Shown here in pieces: positions 1-8,383 of a stretch of 64,000 nt of DNA. How positions within the stretch are numbered: position 1 is the stretch's first letter; the number at the start of each line of letters is the position of its first letter. The position numbers were made by a program, and so were the translations under genes. A model generated the notes under the pieces. The model saw only the letters and a program-made list of their open reading frames with translations. It made no database searches and was not told where the DNA came from. The stretch spans positions 1-64,000 of the forward strand of contig CACOPB010000001.1 of the NCBI GenBank assembly GCA_902628965.1. The letters are read 5' to 3'. The DNA comes from an uncultured Pelagibacteraceae bacterium. GTDB lineage: Bacteria > Pseudomonadota > Alphaproteobacteria > Pelagibacterales > Pelagibacteraceae.

Positions 1-411
1 ATTTTCCTCTGTAACCGTCTCTGGTTTTACATCAATATCAATACCAATTTTTTTTCTAATTTTTTCAGCGATCCTTGCTGATTTACCTGTTCTGTCCCTT
101 AAATAATAAAGTTTGGCTCTTCTTACTTTACCAGATCTGATAACTTTGATTGAGTCAATTAATGTTCCAAATAAAGGAAAAGTTCTCTCAACACCCTCAC
201 CAAAAGAGATTTTTCTAACAGTAAAAGACGAATTTAAATCTCTACTCTTTTTTGCAATACAAACCCCTTCAAAATATTGAATTCTTTCTTTTTTACCCTC
301 AGTAATTCTCACACCAACTTTAACAACATCTCCAGGATAAAATTCAGGAATTTTTTTCTCTGAAAGTATTTTCTTAACGTTGTGCTGATTTATTTCTTCA
401 ATTGTTTTCAT
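1..411 (-). CDS. rplS: 50S ribosomal protein L19, 3' end cut by window edge
   Basis: Translation from ATG at 411: [114 protein letters not shown]; next to trmD. Confidence 0.95.
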   Translation of the reverse strand, partial: MKTIEEINQHNVKKILSEKKIPEFYPGDVVKVGVRITEGKKERIQYFEGVCIAKKSRDLNSSFTVRKISFGEGVERTFPLFGTLIDSIKVIRSGKVRRAKLYYLRDRTGKSARIAEKIRKKIGIDIDVKPETVTEEN

Positions 412-427
412 GTTAATGTGTATCAAG

Positions 428-1114
428 TTAGTTTTTCTTATATTTTTCCCATAAATCTGGTCTTCGGTCGCGTGTTATAGCCTCAGATTGAGATAAACGC
501 CAGTGTTTAATTTTATTATGATCCCCTGATAATAGTACGTCTGGTACGGCTTTTTCCTCCCAAATTTGAGGTTTTGTATATTGAGGGTACTCTAAAAGAC
601 CATTTTCAAAGGTTTCATCTATTTTAGAGTTTTCATTTCCTAATACACCTGGCAGTAATCTTAAAATGCTATCTATCACTACATACGCTGCCGACTCTCC
701 GCCTGACAAAATATAATCTCCAATACTAATCTCCTCAATCTTTCTTGTTGAAAGTATTCTCTCATCTACACCTTCAAAATGACCACAAATTATTGACAAT
801 GATTTTTCATTAGCTAGCTCTTTTGCCAAATTTTGATCAAACTTTTTTCCTTTAGGCGACAAGTATAAAATTCTCTCATTCTCATTTTTATTTTCGTCTA
901 AGGACTTTGCAAGAACATCAGCTTTTAACAACATCCCAGAGCCACCTCCATAAGGTGTATCATCCACTGTTTTATGTTTGTCATCAGCTGCATCTCTTAT
1001 GTTTACAACTTTTAGTTTCCATAAATTATTTGATATAGCTTTTCCATAAAGCCCTTTAGATAAAGGACCAGGAAAAACTTCTGGATAAAGTGTAAACACT
1101 TGAGCTTGCCACAT
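428..1114 (-). CDS. trmD: tRNA (guanine-N1)-methyltransferase
   Basis: [42 protein letters not shown] motifs. Confidence 0.97.
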   Translation of the reverse strand: MWQAQVFTLYPEVFPGPLSKGLYGKAISNNLWKLKVVNIRDAADDKHKTVDDTPYGGGSGMLLKADVLAKSLDENKNENERILYLSPKGKKFDQNLAKELANEKSLSIICGHFEGVDERILSTRKIEEISIGDYILSGGESAAYVVIDSILRLLPGVLGNENSKIDETFENGLLEYPQYTKPQIWEEKAVPDVLLSGDHNKIKHWRLSQSEAITRDRRPDLWEKYKKN

Positions 1115-1128
1115 AAATAAACTTTAAA

Positions 1129-1632
1129 TTATTTTTTTTCCTCTGCTGGAGCTGCTTCTGCTGCTGGAGCTTCTTCCTTAGGAGCTTCTGCTGCTGGAGC
1201 TGCTTCTGCTGGAGCTTCTTCCTTAGGAGCTTCTGCTGGAGCTTCTTCCTTAGGAGCTTCTGCTGCTGGAGCTGCTTCTGCTTTTGGAGCTACTTCCTTA
1301 GGAGCTTCTTTATTATCCTCTTCTTTTTTATTTCTTTCTTTTTTTGGCACTGCTTTATTTGGATTATTTCCATTTGCAGGCATAGGCATTAGTTCGTTCT
1401 CGCCTAAAATTCTTGCTACTCTAGTTGTTGGCTGAGCTCCTTGACCAAGCCAATATTTAATTCTCTCAGCTTCTAGGCCCACTCTTTCTTTTTTCTCTTT
1501 AGGTAATAGAGGATTAAAGAAACCAACCTTTTCTATAAATCTTCCATCTCTTGCAAAACGACTGTCGGCAACAACAACCTTATAAACAGGACGTTTTTTT
1601 GTTCCACCTCTTGATAATCTTAATTTTAACAT
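1129..1632 (-). CDS. rpsP: 30S ribosomal protein S16 with Ala/Pro/Glu-rich C-terminal tail
   Basis: [41 protein letters not shown] core followed by [10 protein letters not shown]-type repeats. Confidence 0.96.
   Translation of the reverse strand: MLKLRLSRGGTKKRPVYKVVVADSRFARDGRFIEKVGFFNPLLPKEKKERVGLEAERIKYWLGQGAQPTTRVARILGENELMPMPANGNNPNKAVPKKERNKKEEDNKEAPKEVAPKAEAAPAAEAPKEEAPAEAPKEEAPAEAAPAAEAPKEEAPAAEAAPAEEKK
1141..1308 (-). repeat. In-frame degenerate tandem repeat encoding the S16 tail
   Basis: Repeated ggagcttcttccttaggagcttctgctgctggagctgcttctgct units. Confidence 0.85.
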
Positions 1633-1645
1633 TTCTTCTCCTTTT

Positions 1646-3004
1646 TTACTTTAATTGGTTAAATAGCTCTGGCGGTATACCTTTATCAGACATACCTTTC
1701 AGATTTCCTTTTGACATCTTTTTCATCATTTCAGACATCATTTTAAATTGCTTAAGCAATTTATTGATAGTGGCCGGATCTGTGCCAGAGCCATTAGCAA
1801 TTCTTTTTTTTCTAGAACCATCAATTATTTTTGGGTTCTCTCTTTCTTTTTTTGTCATTGATAAAATAATAGCTTCATTTTTAGTAATTATACTTTCATC
1901 AATTCCCGCTGAATCCATTTGAGATTTAATTTTTGAAACTCCTGGCATAAAAGACATAATTCCCTCAATGCCGCCCATTTTTTTCATTTGTCTTAATTGA
2001 GATAAATAATCTTCCATTGAAAATTGACCCTTTTTTAAATTTTCTTCAGCTTTTTTAATATTCTCCTCACCTAAATCTTGAGCCGCCTTTTCTACAAGGG
2101 ATACGATATCCCCCATACCAAGTATTCTGTTTGCAATTCTATCTGGATGGAATACTTCAAGATTATCTATTTTTTCTCCTATCCCTAAAAATTTAATTGG
2201 AACATTTGAAACATATTTCATACTCACTGCGGCTCCACCTCTTGCATCACCATCAGCTCTAGTTAAAATAATTCCAGATAAATTAACTGTATTTTTAAAT
2301 TCTTTTGCCACCGAGGCTGCAACTTGACCTGTTAAAGAGTCTGCAACTAAGAAAGTTTCTGTTGGATTAATGACAGCTTCAATTTGTTTAATCTCACTCA
2401 TCATTTGTAAATCGATTTGAGTTCTACCAGCAGTATCAAATAAAATTATTTCAGCTCCATTTAAATTAGCGGCACTTATTGCTCTTCTACAAATATCAGC
2501 AGGTTGCTGACCTTTTATAATAGGTAAAGTTAAAATATTATTTTGTTCTCCTAAAGATCTAAGTTGTTCTTGTGCAGCTGGTCTGTAAATATCTAGACTG
2601 ACCATCATTACTTTTTTCTTTTTATTATTTTCTAAAAATTTTGCTAATTTTGCTGTTGTTGTTGTTTTTCCAGAACCTTGTAACCCAACTAACATCATTG
2701 GCACAGGCGGTACTGCGTTTAAGTTTATCTCATTATTTGTTGCACCTAATAAGTCTACAAGCTCATCATAAACAATTTTAACAACCATATCTCCAGGAGA
2801 GGTAGACCTTATTATCTCTTGGCCTAATGCTTTTGGCTTTACTTTTTCAATAAAATCTTTTGCAACATCCAAAGAGACATCTGCTTCAAGTAAGGCTTGC
2901 CTAATGCCTCTTAAACCTTCATCTACTTGAGCTTCATCAAGTGAAGGTGCCTTTTTTAGAGAAGAAAAAATTTCTTCAAATTTATTTGTTAAATTTTCAA
3001 ACAT
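1646..3004 (-). CDS. ffh: Signal recognition particle protein Ffh (start trimmed from ORF-track 3082 to ATG at 3004)
   Basis: [18 protein letters not shown] start; [23 protein letters not shown]-domain [16 protein letters not shown]. Confidence 0.96.
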   Translation of the reverse strand: MFENLTNKFEEIFSSLKKAPSLDEAQVDEGLRGIRQALLEADVSLDVAKDFIEKVKPKALGQEIIRSTSPGDMVVKIVYDELVDLLGATNNEINLNAVPPVPMMLVGLQGSGKTTTTAKLAKFLENNKKKKVMMVSLDIYRPAAQEQLRSLGEQNNILTLPIIKGQQPADICRRAISAANLNGAEIILFDTAGRTQIDLQMMSEIKQIEAVINPTETFLVADSLTGQVAASVAKEFKNTVNLSGIILTRADGDARGGAAVSMKYVSNVPIKFLGIGEKIDNLEVFHPDRIANRILGMGDIVSLVEKAAQDLGEENIKKAEENLKKGQFSMEDYLSQLRQMKKMGGIEGIMSFMPGVSKIKSQMDSAGIDESIITKNEAIILSMTKKERENPKIIDGSRKKRIANGSGTDPATINKLLKQFKMMSEMMKKMSKGNLKGMSDKGIPPELFNQLK

Positions 3005-3009
3005 ATTTA

Positions 3010-3131
3010 TTACGCATAGCAGTAACGCACTAGTGGGCGAACCCTCGCTGACTAGTGTCGATCTCTTTGTTTCCAAAGACACCGCAAAGTTAATGTTTTT
3101 GCGGAAACGGCAACAACCTATAATAGAGGTT
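3010..3131 (-). ncRNA. Candidate structured leader RNA upstream of ffh (at least three strong hairpins)
   Basis: Minus strand: CCGCAAA-N9-TTTGCGG (3104-3082); TCTTTG-GAAA-CAAAGA (3079-3064); CACTAGT-cagcga-GGG-TTCG-CCC-ACTAGTG (3057-3028). Confidence 0.65.
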
Positions 3132-3164
3132 CAAAAAGTCAATAAATAAGTTAAATATCTATAT

Positions 3165-3989
3165 ATGGATATTAAAGCTTTTAAAATGGACGGTTTAGGT
3201 AATGATTTTGTCATCATAGATAATAGACAAACAATTACAAATTTGACGAAAGAGCAAATAATAAAGATTTGTGACAGAAAATTTATTGGATGTGACCAAC
3301 TAATATTGATTAAAAAAAATGATATTTCAGATGCTTCACTAGAATTTTATAATTCAGATGGAGGAATATCTGGTGCATGTGGAAATGGTACACGATGTAT
3401 TGCTGATTTATTAGGCAAAGAAAATAACAAAAAAGAAATTATCCTAACAACTTTATCTGGCAAATTAAAATCAAATATTGTTGGAGAAAAAATGGTTTCT
3501 ACAGAAATAGGTGTTGCAAAAACAAAATGGAATGAGATTCCATTGTCTAAAGAATTAAATACGAATAATTTAGGAATTAAAATTAATGACAAAAATAATA
3601 ACGAATTTTCTGGCGGAACTGCTGTAAATGTTGGAAATCCACATTTAGTTTTTTTTGTTGATAATAACGAAAATTTTGAAATTGAAAAAATTGGACCAAA
3701 AATTGAAACTCACTCTCTATTTCCAGAAAAATGTAATTTTACTTTAGCAACTGTTGTTAACAAAGAATTGATAAAAGTTAGAGTATGGGAAAGAGGAGCT
3801 GGACTTACCAAAGCTTGTGGAACTGCAGCTTGTGCAACGGCTTTTGCCGCAAAACAAAACGGACTGGTAAATGATATAGTTGATATTGAATTCTCTAAAG
3901 GTAGATTGACAATTTCAATTGATGAAAACAATAGTATTCATATGAAAGGACCAGTTTCAGATATTGAGGAGATAGATTTTAAAATTTAA
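3165..3989 (+). CDS. dapF: Diaminopimelate epimerase
   Basis: KMDGLGNDFVIID, SGACGNGTRC, TKACGTAACA motifs. Confidence 0.96.
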   Translation: MDIKAFKMDGLGNDFVIIDNRQTITNLTKEQIIKICDRKFIGCDQLILIKKNDISDASLEFYNSDGGISGACGNGTRCIADLLGKENNKKEIILTTLSGKLKSNIVGEKMVSTEIGVAKTKWNEIPLSKELNTNNLGIKINDKNNNEFSGGTAVNVGNPHLVFFVDNNENFEIEKIGPKIETHSLFPEKCNFTLATVVNKELIKVRVWERGAGLTKACGTAACATAFAAKQNGLVNDIVDIEFSKGRLTISIDENNSIHMKGPVSDIEEIDFKI

Positions 3990-4906
3990 TGGGAATTTTC
4001 GAAAAATTTAAATCAGGTTTTAAAAAAAGTGCCTCAGCTTTTACAACAGGTTTAAGAGATATAGTTGTAAAAAAAGAGATTGATGACAAAACATTAGACA
4101 AAATCGAAGATTACTTAATTCAATCAGATGTTGGTATTGTTTCGGCTTCAGAAATAAGAGAAATAATTTCTCAAACAAAAATTGATCCCAATAAAGATTT
4201 AACCGACGAAATAAATAATATTTTAAAAAATTATATTATTTCAATTATGGAACCTTTGGAAAATATTGAATTCTTTAAAAAAAAAGAAAAATTAAATGCA
4301 ACATTAATTTCAGGTGTCAATGGTGTTGGAAAGACTACTACTATTGGAAAAATAAGCAAAATACTAAAAGGTAATGGAAACAAAGTAATGCTAGCCGCAT
4401 CAGATACTTTTAGAGCAGCAGCTATAGAACAACTAGAAAATTGGGCAAACAAAGTTGATGTTCAAATTACAAAATCATCTCAAGGCTCTGATCCTGCATC
4501 TGTCGCTTACAAGGCTATTGAAGAAGCATTAAAAAATAATTTTAATCAAGTTTTAATTGATACAGCTGGAAGATTACAAAATAAAAAAAATTTGATGGAA
4601 GAATATAAAAAAATTGCAAACGTTACTAAAAAAATTGATCCTAATGCTCCACATGATGTTATTTTAGTTTTGGATGCAACTTCTGGCCAAAATGTAATTA
4701 ATCAAGTTGAAGAATTTAATAAAATTATTCCAATAACTGGTCTTATTATGACGAAATTAGATGGCACAGCAAAAGGAGGTATTCTTTTAGCTGTTGCTAA
4801 AAAATATAAACTACCAATTATTGCACTAGGATTAGGTGAAAAAGAAGATGATTTACAAATTTTTGAGGCTGAAAAATTTGCTGAAGCATTTGTTAATAAA
4901 GATTAA
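3989..4906 (+). CDS. ftsY: SRP receptor FtsY
   Basis: SGVNGVGKTTTIGKI, LAASDTFRAAAIEQL, DTAGRLQ; TAATG overlap with dapF. Confidence 0.96.
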   Translation: MGIFEKFKSGFKKSASAFTTGLRDIVVKKEIDDKTLDKIEDYLIQSDVGIVSASEIREIISQTKIDPNKDLTDEINNILKNYIISIMEPLENIEFFKKKEKLNATLISGVNGVGKTTTIGKISKILKGNGNKVMLAASDTFRAAAIEQLENWANKVDVQITKSSQGSDPASVAYKAIEEALKNNFNQVLIDTAGRLQNKKNLMEEYKKIANVTKKIDPNAPHDVILVLDATSGQNVINQVEEFNKIIPITGLIMTKLDGTAKGGILLAVAKKYKLPIIALGLGEKEDDLQIFEAEKFAEAFVNKD

Positions 4907-4924
4907 ATAAGGAAAATAAAAAAA

Positions 4925-5728
4925 ATGAAACAAATAAAATTATCTAAAATTTTAAAAAGTTTGTTTAAAAACTTTTTTAGATTAATACCATTTAATAAAG
5001 AATATTCTAGAATAATTAATGAGACTATATCTAAGAGATTGTTGCGTGATAACAATATAAGAGACATAAGACCAAGTCTTATATATTCACTTGATAAGTT
5101 TAAAACATCAGATTATTTAATTTCAATAATATCAGATGCAATAAAAATAGCACATAAATTAGAATTGAAATGTGGGAAAAGGAATCTTGGTGATAGTAAA
5201 TTCTTAAATGAATTTCCTGGTGAACATTATAAAATTTTATCTTCAATTGTGAAAGTGGCAAATGCAAAAGAGGTGGTAGAAATTGGAACATATACTGGAC
5301 TTGGAACATTATCTATAAAAGAAGGTTTAAATTCTCTTGGTAAAATAACAACATATGACTTAATTGGCTGGAATAAGTTAGGTTTCGAAAGTCATTTTAC
5401 AAATGAAGATTTTAGAGATGGATCAATTAAACAAATTTTAGGTGACCTATCTGAAAATAATTTTTTTAATGAAAATATAGAGATACTAAATAAATCAGAC
5501 ATAATATTTATGGATGCACCTAAAGATGATAATTTTGAATATAAAATGTTAAAACAATTTTTAAAACTTGATCCAAAAATTGGAAAATTATTAATTTTAG
5601 ATGATATAAGATTTATAAATATGATTGATTTATGGAGAAGTATAAAATCACCTAAAATCGATCTATCATCTTTTGGTCACTGGTCTGGGACAGGAGTGAT
5701 TGATATTTCAGAGGGTCTTAAAATTTAA
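4925..5728 (+). CDS. Class I SAM O-methyltransferase family protein
   Basis: VVEIGTYTGLGTLSIKEGL SAM motif I; DIIFMDAPKDD. Confidence 0.75.
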   Translation: MKQIKLSKILKSLFKNFFRLIPFNKEYSRIINETISKRLLRDNNIRDIRPSLIYSLDKFKTSDYLISIISDAIKIAHKLELKCGKRNLGDSKFLNEFPGEHYKILSSIVKVANAKEVVEIGTYTGLGTLSIKEGLNSLGKITTYDLIGWNKLGFESHFTNEDFRDGSIKQILGDLSENNFFNENIEILNKSDIIFMDAPKDDNFEYKMLKQFLKLDPKIGKLLILDDIRFINMIDLWRSIKSPKIDLSSFGHWSGTGVIDISEGLKI

Positions 5729-6291
5729 TAACTAATCAAAGAACTAGAAATTAAAGGTTTATAAAAACTACATTTATAGTTTTCTTTAAATTCATAATGT
5801 CCACAATTTTTAGCTATCGAAGAAATAATAAAATCAAATTTTCCATTTATAGGATAAAGCTCTAACTTTTTTTCAACAATATCAAATTTAAAATTAGCTT
5901 TTAAACTTTTTATAGCACTAATCATCACCAGAGTTTTGTTATCTTTTAAAAGATAATATGCAAAATCATCTGGGAAAACCGGAAAATCATACTCTTGCAA
6001 AAAATATTTTGCTGTCTTGGGAAACCATTCATAAGAAATTAATGGCAAAGACTCTTTTGTTTTGTAGTTATATATATAAAGATCTTTTGGAAAATCATTA
6101 ATATAATTTGAATTTTCTCCTCGAGCTAAGACAGCTTTTTCACGGGTTTTAAAATATAATGCAAAATTTTCATCGTACGAATTCATTTGATCAATATGAA
6201 AAAGACTATCTACAGATACTAAATTTTCTTTGGCATTAGATAAATTATTTAAAGAAAAAAGAACAAAAAAAAATAAGATAAAAATTTTCAT
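5725..6291 (-). CDS. Secreted hypothetical protein
   Basis: Signal peptide MKIFILFFFVLFSLNNLSNA; no recognised domain. Confidence 0.6.
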   Translation of the reverse strand: MKIFILFFFVLFSLNNLSNAKENLVSVDSLFHIDQMNSYDENFALYFKTREKAVLARGENSNYINDFPKDLYIYNYKTKESLPLISYEWFPKTAKYFLQEYDFPVFPDDFAYYLLKDNKTLVMISAIKSLKANFKFDIVEKKLELYPINGKFDFIISSIAKNCGHYEFKENYKCSFYKPLISSSLISY

Positions 6292-6339
6292 AGATTAACT
6301 TAAAAAAAAAATTTGAATTATCTTTGTTAAGATTATGGC

Positions 6340-7158
6340 TTAATTTAAACTATCAACGAACGATTCAAGAGCTAATACAAGTTTATCATCATATTCCATC
6401 ATATGATCGTCATATTTTGTAAAATATGAATATTTAGGTTCATTTGCTAAATTGAAAATTTTTTTACCCATCCAAAATGGAACTATTTGGTCAGCCTCAC
6501 CATGCATTACTAATACTGGAATATTAATATTTTTAATTTTTTCATTATTTTCATACTTATCTTTTAAAATTAAACCCACTGGAATATATGGATAAAAATT
6601 TTTTGCAGCTTCTATCATTGATGTGAAGGGTGTTTCTAAAATTAATCCTGCAAAATTTTTATTCTGAGTAATTTCAGTAGCAATTCCAGTTCCTAATGAC
6701 TCTCCATAAATAATTATATCTTCTTCTTTTAGACCTTTTTCTTTGAGCCAGTCTATTGCACTAGCACCATCTGTATAAAGACCCTCCTCACTTGGTTTTC
6801 CTTTATTGCCACTAAAGCCTCTCCATGCAATTATTAAAAAATTAACATCCATACCTTTAAAATGATTTAATTTGTGGATTCTGTTTTCAAGTGTCCCTGC
6901 ATTTCCATGAAAATAAACTATTGTTTTATAATTTTTTAAATCTTTATTATGAAACCAGCCTAATAAATTAATATTATCAGTCGTTTTGATAGTAACTTTT
7001 TCAATGTTAACTTCTAAATTATCTCCAGAATAGTTATTCTCATCAGGATGATACATTAAATTTCTTTGAAAAAAGAATAAGAAAATTAAAACAACCAAGT
7101 AAACAACAACGATACCAATAAATAGTTCCAAAAAAAAGTTCCTACGTTTTATTTTCAT
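6340..7158 (-). CDS. Membrane-anchored alpha/beta hydrolase (BEM46-like)
   Basis: FHGNAGTLENR, GESLGTGIA nucleophile elbow, VLVMHGEADQIVP. Confidence 0.85.
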   Translation of the reverse strand: MKIKRRNFFLELFIGIVVVYLVVLIFLFFFQRNLMYHPDENNYSGDNLEVNIEKVTIKTTDNINLLGWFHNKDLKNYKTIVYFHGNAGTLENRIHKLNHFKGMDVNFLIIAWRGFSGNKGKPSEEGLYTDGASAIDWLKEKGLKEEDIIIYGESLGTGIATEITQNKNFAGLILETPFTSMIEAAKNFYPYIPVGLILKDKYENNEKIKNINIPVLVMHGEADQIVPFWMGKKIFNLANEPKYSYFTKYDDHMMEYDDKLVLALESFVDSLN

Positions 7159-8380
7159 ATTTTTTTCTATTTAATATTAAAAAAAATATATAAGAAATAA
7201 TACTTAAGATTAAGAAAACTGAAAAAGCTGATTTAAAAGCAAATATTTCCGTGTGACCCATGCCTTTAACGATATCTATCACTAGGCCCATTAGCCATTG
7301 CATTATGAATGTTCCTGCAAATATTAATAAATTAAATGAAGTTAGTGCTTTACCAGCAGAATAACCTGAAAAAGAAAGGCCCACAGCTGGCTGTGTAACT
7401 GATAAAAAAATTGAACTTAAAATAAATAAAGTTATGTAGAATGCACCAGCTTTTGGGCCTAGTAATATAATAAAAAACATTACAGAAAAACTAATTGGTA
7501 AACCTAATTTAAGTATTCTTTTTGCAGTAAAACCTATGCCTGAAATTTTTGGTAAAAAATAGCCCCACAAAAAAAAGGACACCAACATAGTTACATTGAT
7601 CCAAAATAATCCTGTCGCGCTCTGAAGTGGTGTATAACCAGCAACTCTAGTCATCCATGGGCCTGCCCATAAAGTTTGTATAGCCATTAAGCCCCCATAA
7701 TTAAATAAACCCATTGGAATTACACTTACAAAAAATCTATTTTTCCAAACTTCTGATAAAGTTCCAGTATTACTTGGCTCTTCTAACTCTTTATTTTTAA
7801 TTAAATTCCATTTTGGAATGAAAACTAACATTAAAAAAATACTAATTAAAATTAAGATAGCGATACCTCCAAATATCCACCTCCACCCGAAACTAGGCAA
7901 TAAAAGTTGTACAGGCAATGTGGATGACAAAAAACCTAATGACGCAATCATTAGCATCCATGAGTTTGCTCTTTGTTGTTGATTTTCTGCATACCATATT
8001 CTGTAACCAGTTAATGGAGCCATTAAACAAGCACTAACACCCACACCGATTAGAATTCGAGAAACTAACAATCCAGAAAAACTTTCAACTAAAGCAAATG
8101 ATCCTGTTCCAACTAATGCAATTAATAAAAAAGAAGAGACAATTTTTTTTGGTCCATATTTATCTAACAAATATCCAAGTGGTATTTGCATACAAGCAAA
8201 ACCCAAAAAATAGCCCCCAGCTAATAATCCTAAATCAGCTGCTAACAAATTAAATTCTGAGGTTAATACTGGGGAAAGTGTTGCAGTAATTGCACGCAAT
8301 AAACATGATAAAAAATAACCAAATGCAAATACAAAAAAAACAACAATAGCCTGTTTTTTTGGTAAAATATAATTTTCCAT
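7142..8380 (-). CDS. MFS transporter
   Basis: 12-TM pattern with GYLLDKYGPKK loop. Confidence 0.85.
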   Translation of the reverse strand: MENYILPKKQAIVVFFVFAFGYFLSCLLRAITATLSPVLTSEFNLLAADLGLLAGGYFLGFACMQIPLGYLLDKYGPKKIVSSFLLIALVGTGSFALVESFSGLLVSRILIGVGVSACLMAPLTGYRIWYAENQQQRANSWMLMIASLGFLSSTLPVQLLLPSFGWRWIFGGIAILILISIFLMLVFIPKWNLIKNKELEEPSNTGTLSEVWKNRFFVSVIPMGLFNYGGLMAIQTLWAGPWMTRVAGYTPLQSATGLFWINVTMLVSFFLWGYFLPKISGIGFTAKRILKLGLPISFSVMFFIILLGPKAGAFYITLFILSSIFLSVTQPAVGLSFSGYSAGKALTSFNLLIFAGTFIMQWLMGLVIDIVKGMGHTEIFAFKSAFSVFLILSIISYIFFLILNRKKYENKT

Positions 8381-8383
8381 TAA

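Noticed and set aside
1141-1308. Repeats as a CRISPR array
   Set aside because: Units are in frame, coding and without unique spacers; they encode the S16 tail.
1551-1922. Plus-strand ORF of 123 aa antisense to rpsP/ffh
   Set aside because: Composition artefact antisense to two clear conserved genes; hydrophobic low-complexity translation.
3005-3082. ORF-track N-terminal extension of Ffh (MSLETKRSTLVSEGSPTSALLLCVIN)
   Set aside because: Lies within the hairpin-rich leader; Ffh homology starts at [13 protein letters not shown] (ATG at 3004).
3010-3131. 4.5S SRP RNA, tmRNA or tRNA at this locus
   Set aside because: No SRP GGTCAG...GGAAGGAAGCAGCC core, no tRNA arms with CCA, and no tag-peptide ORF recognised.
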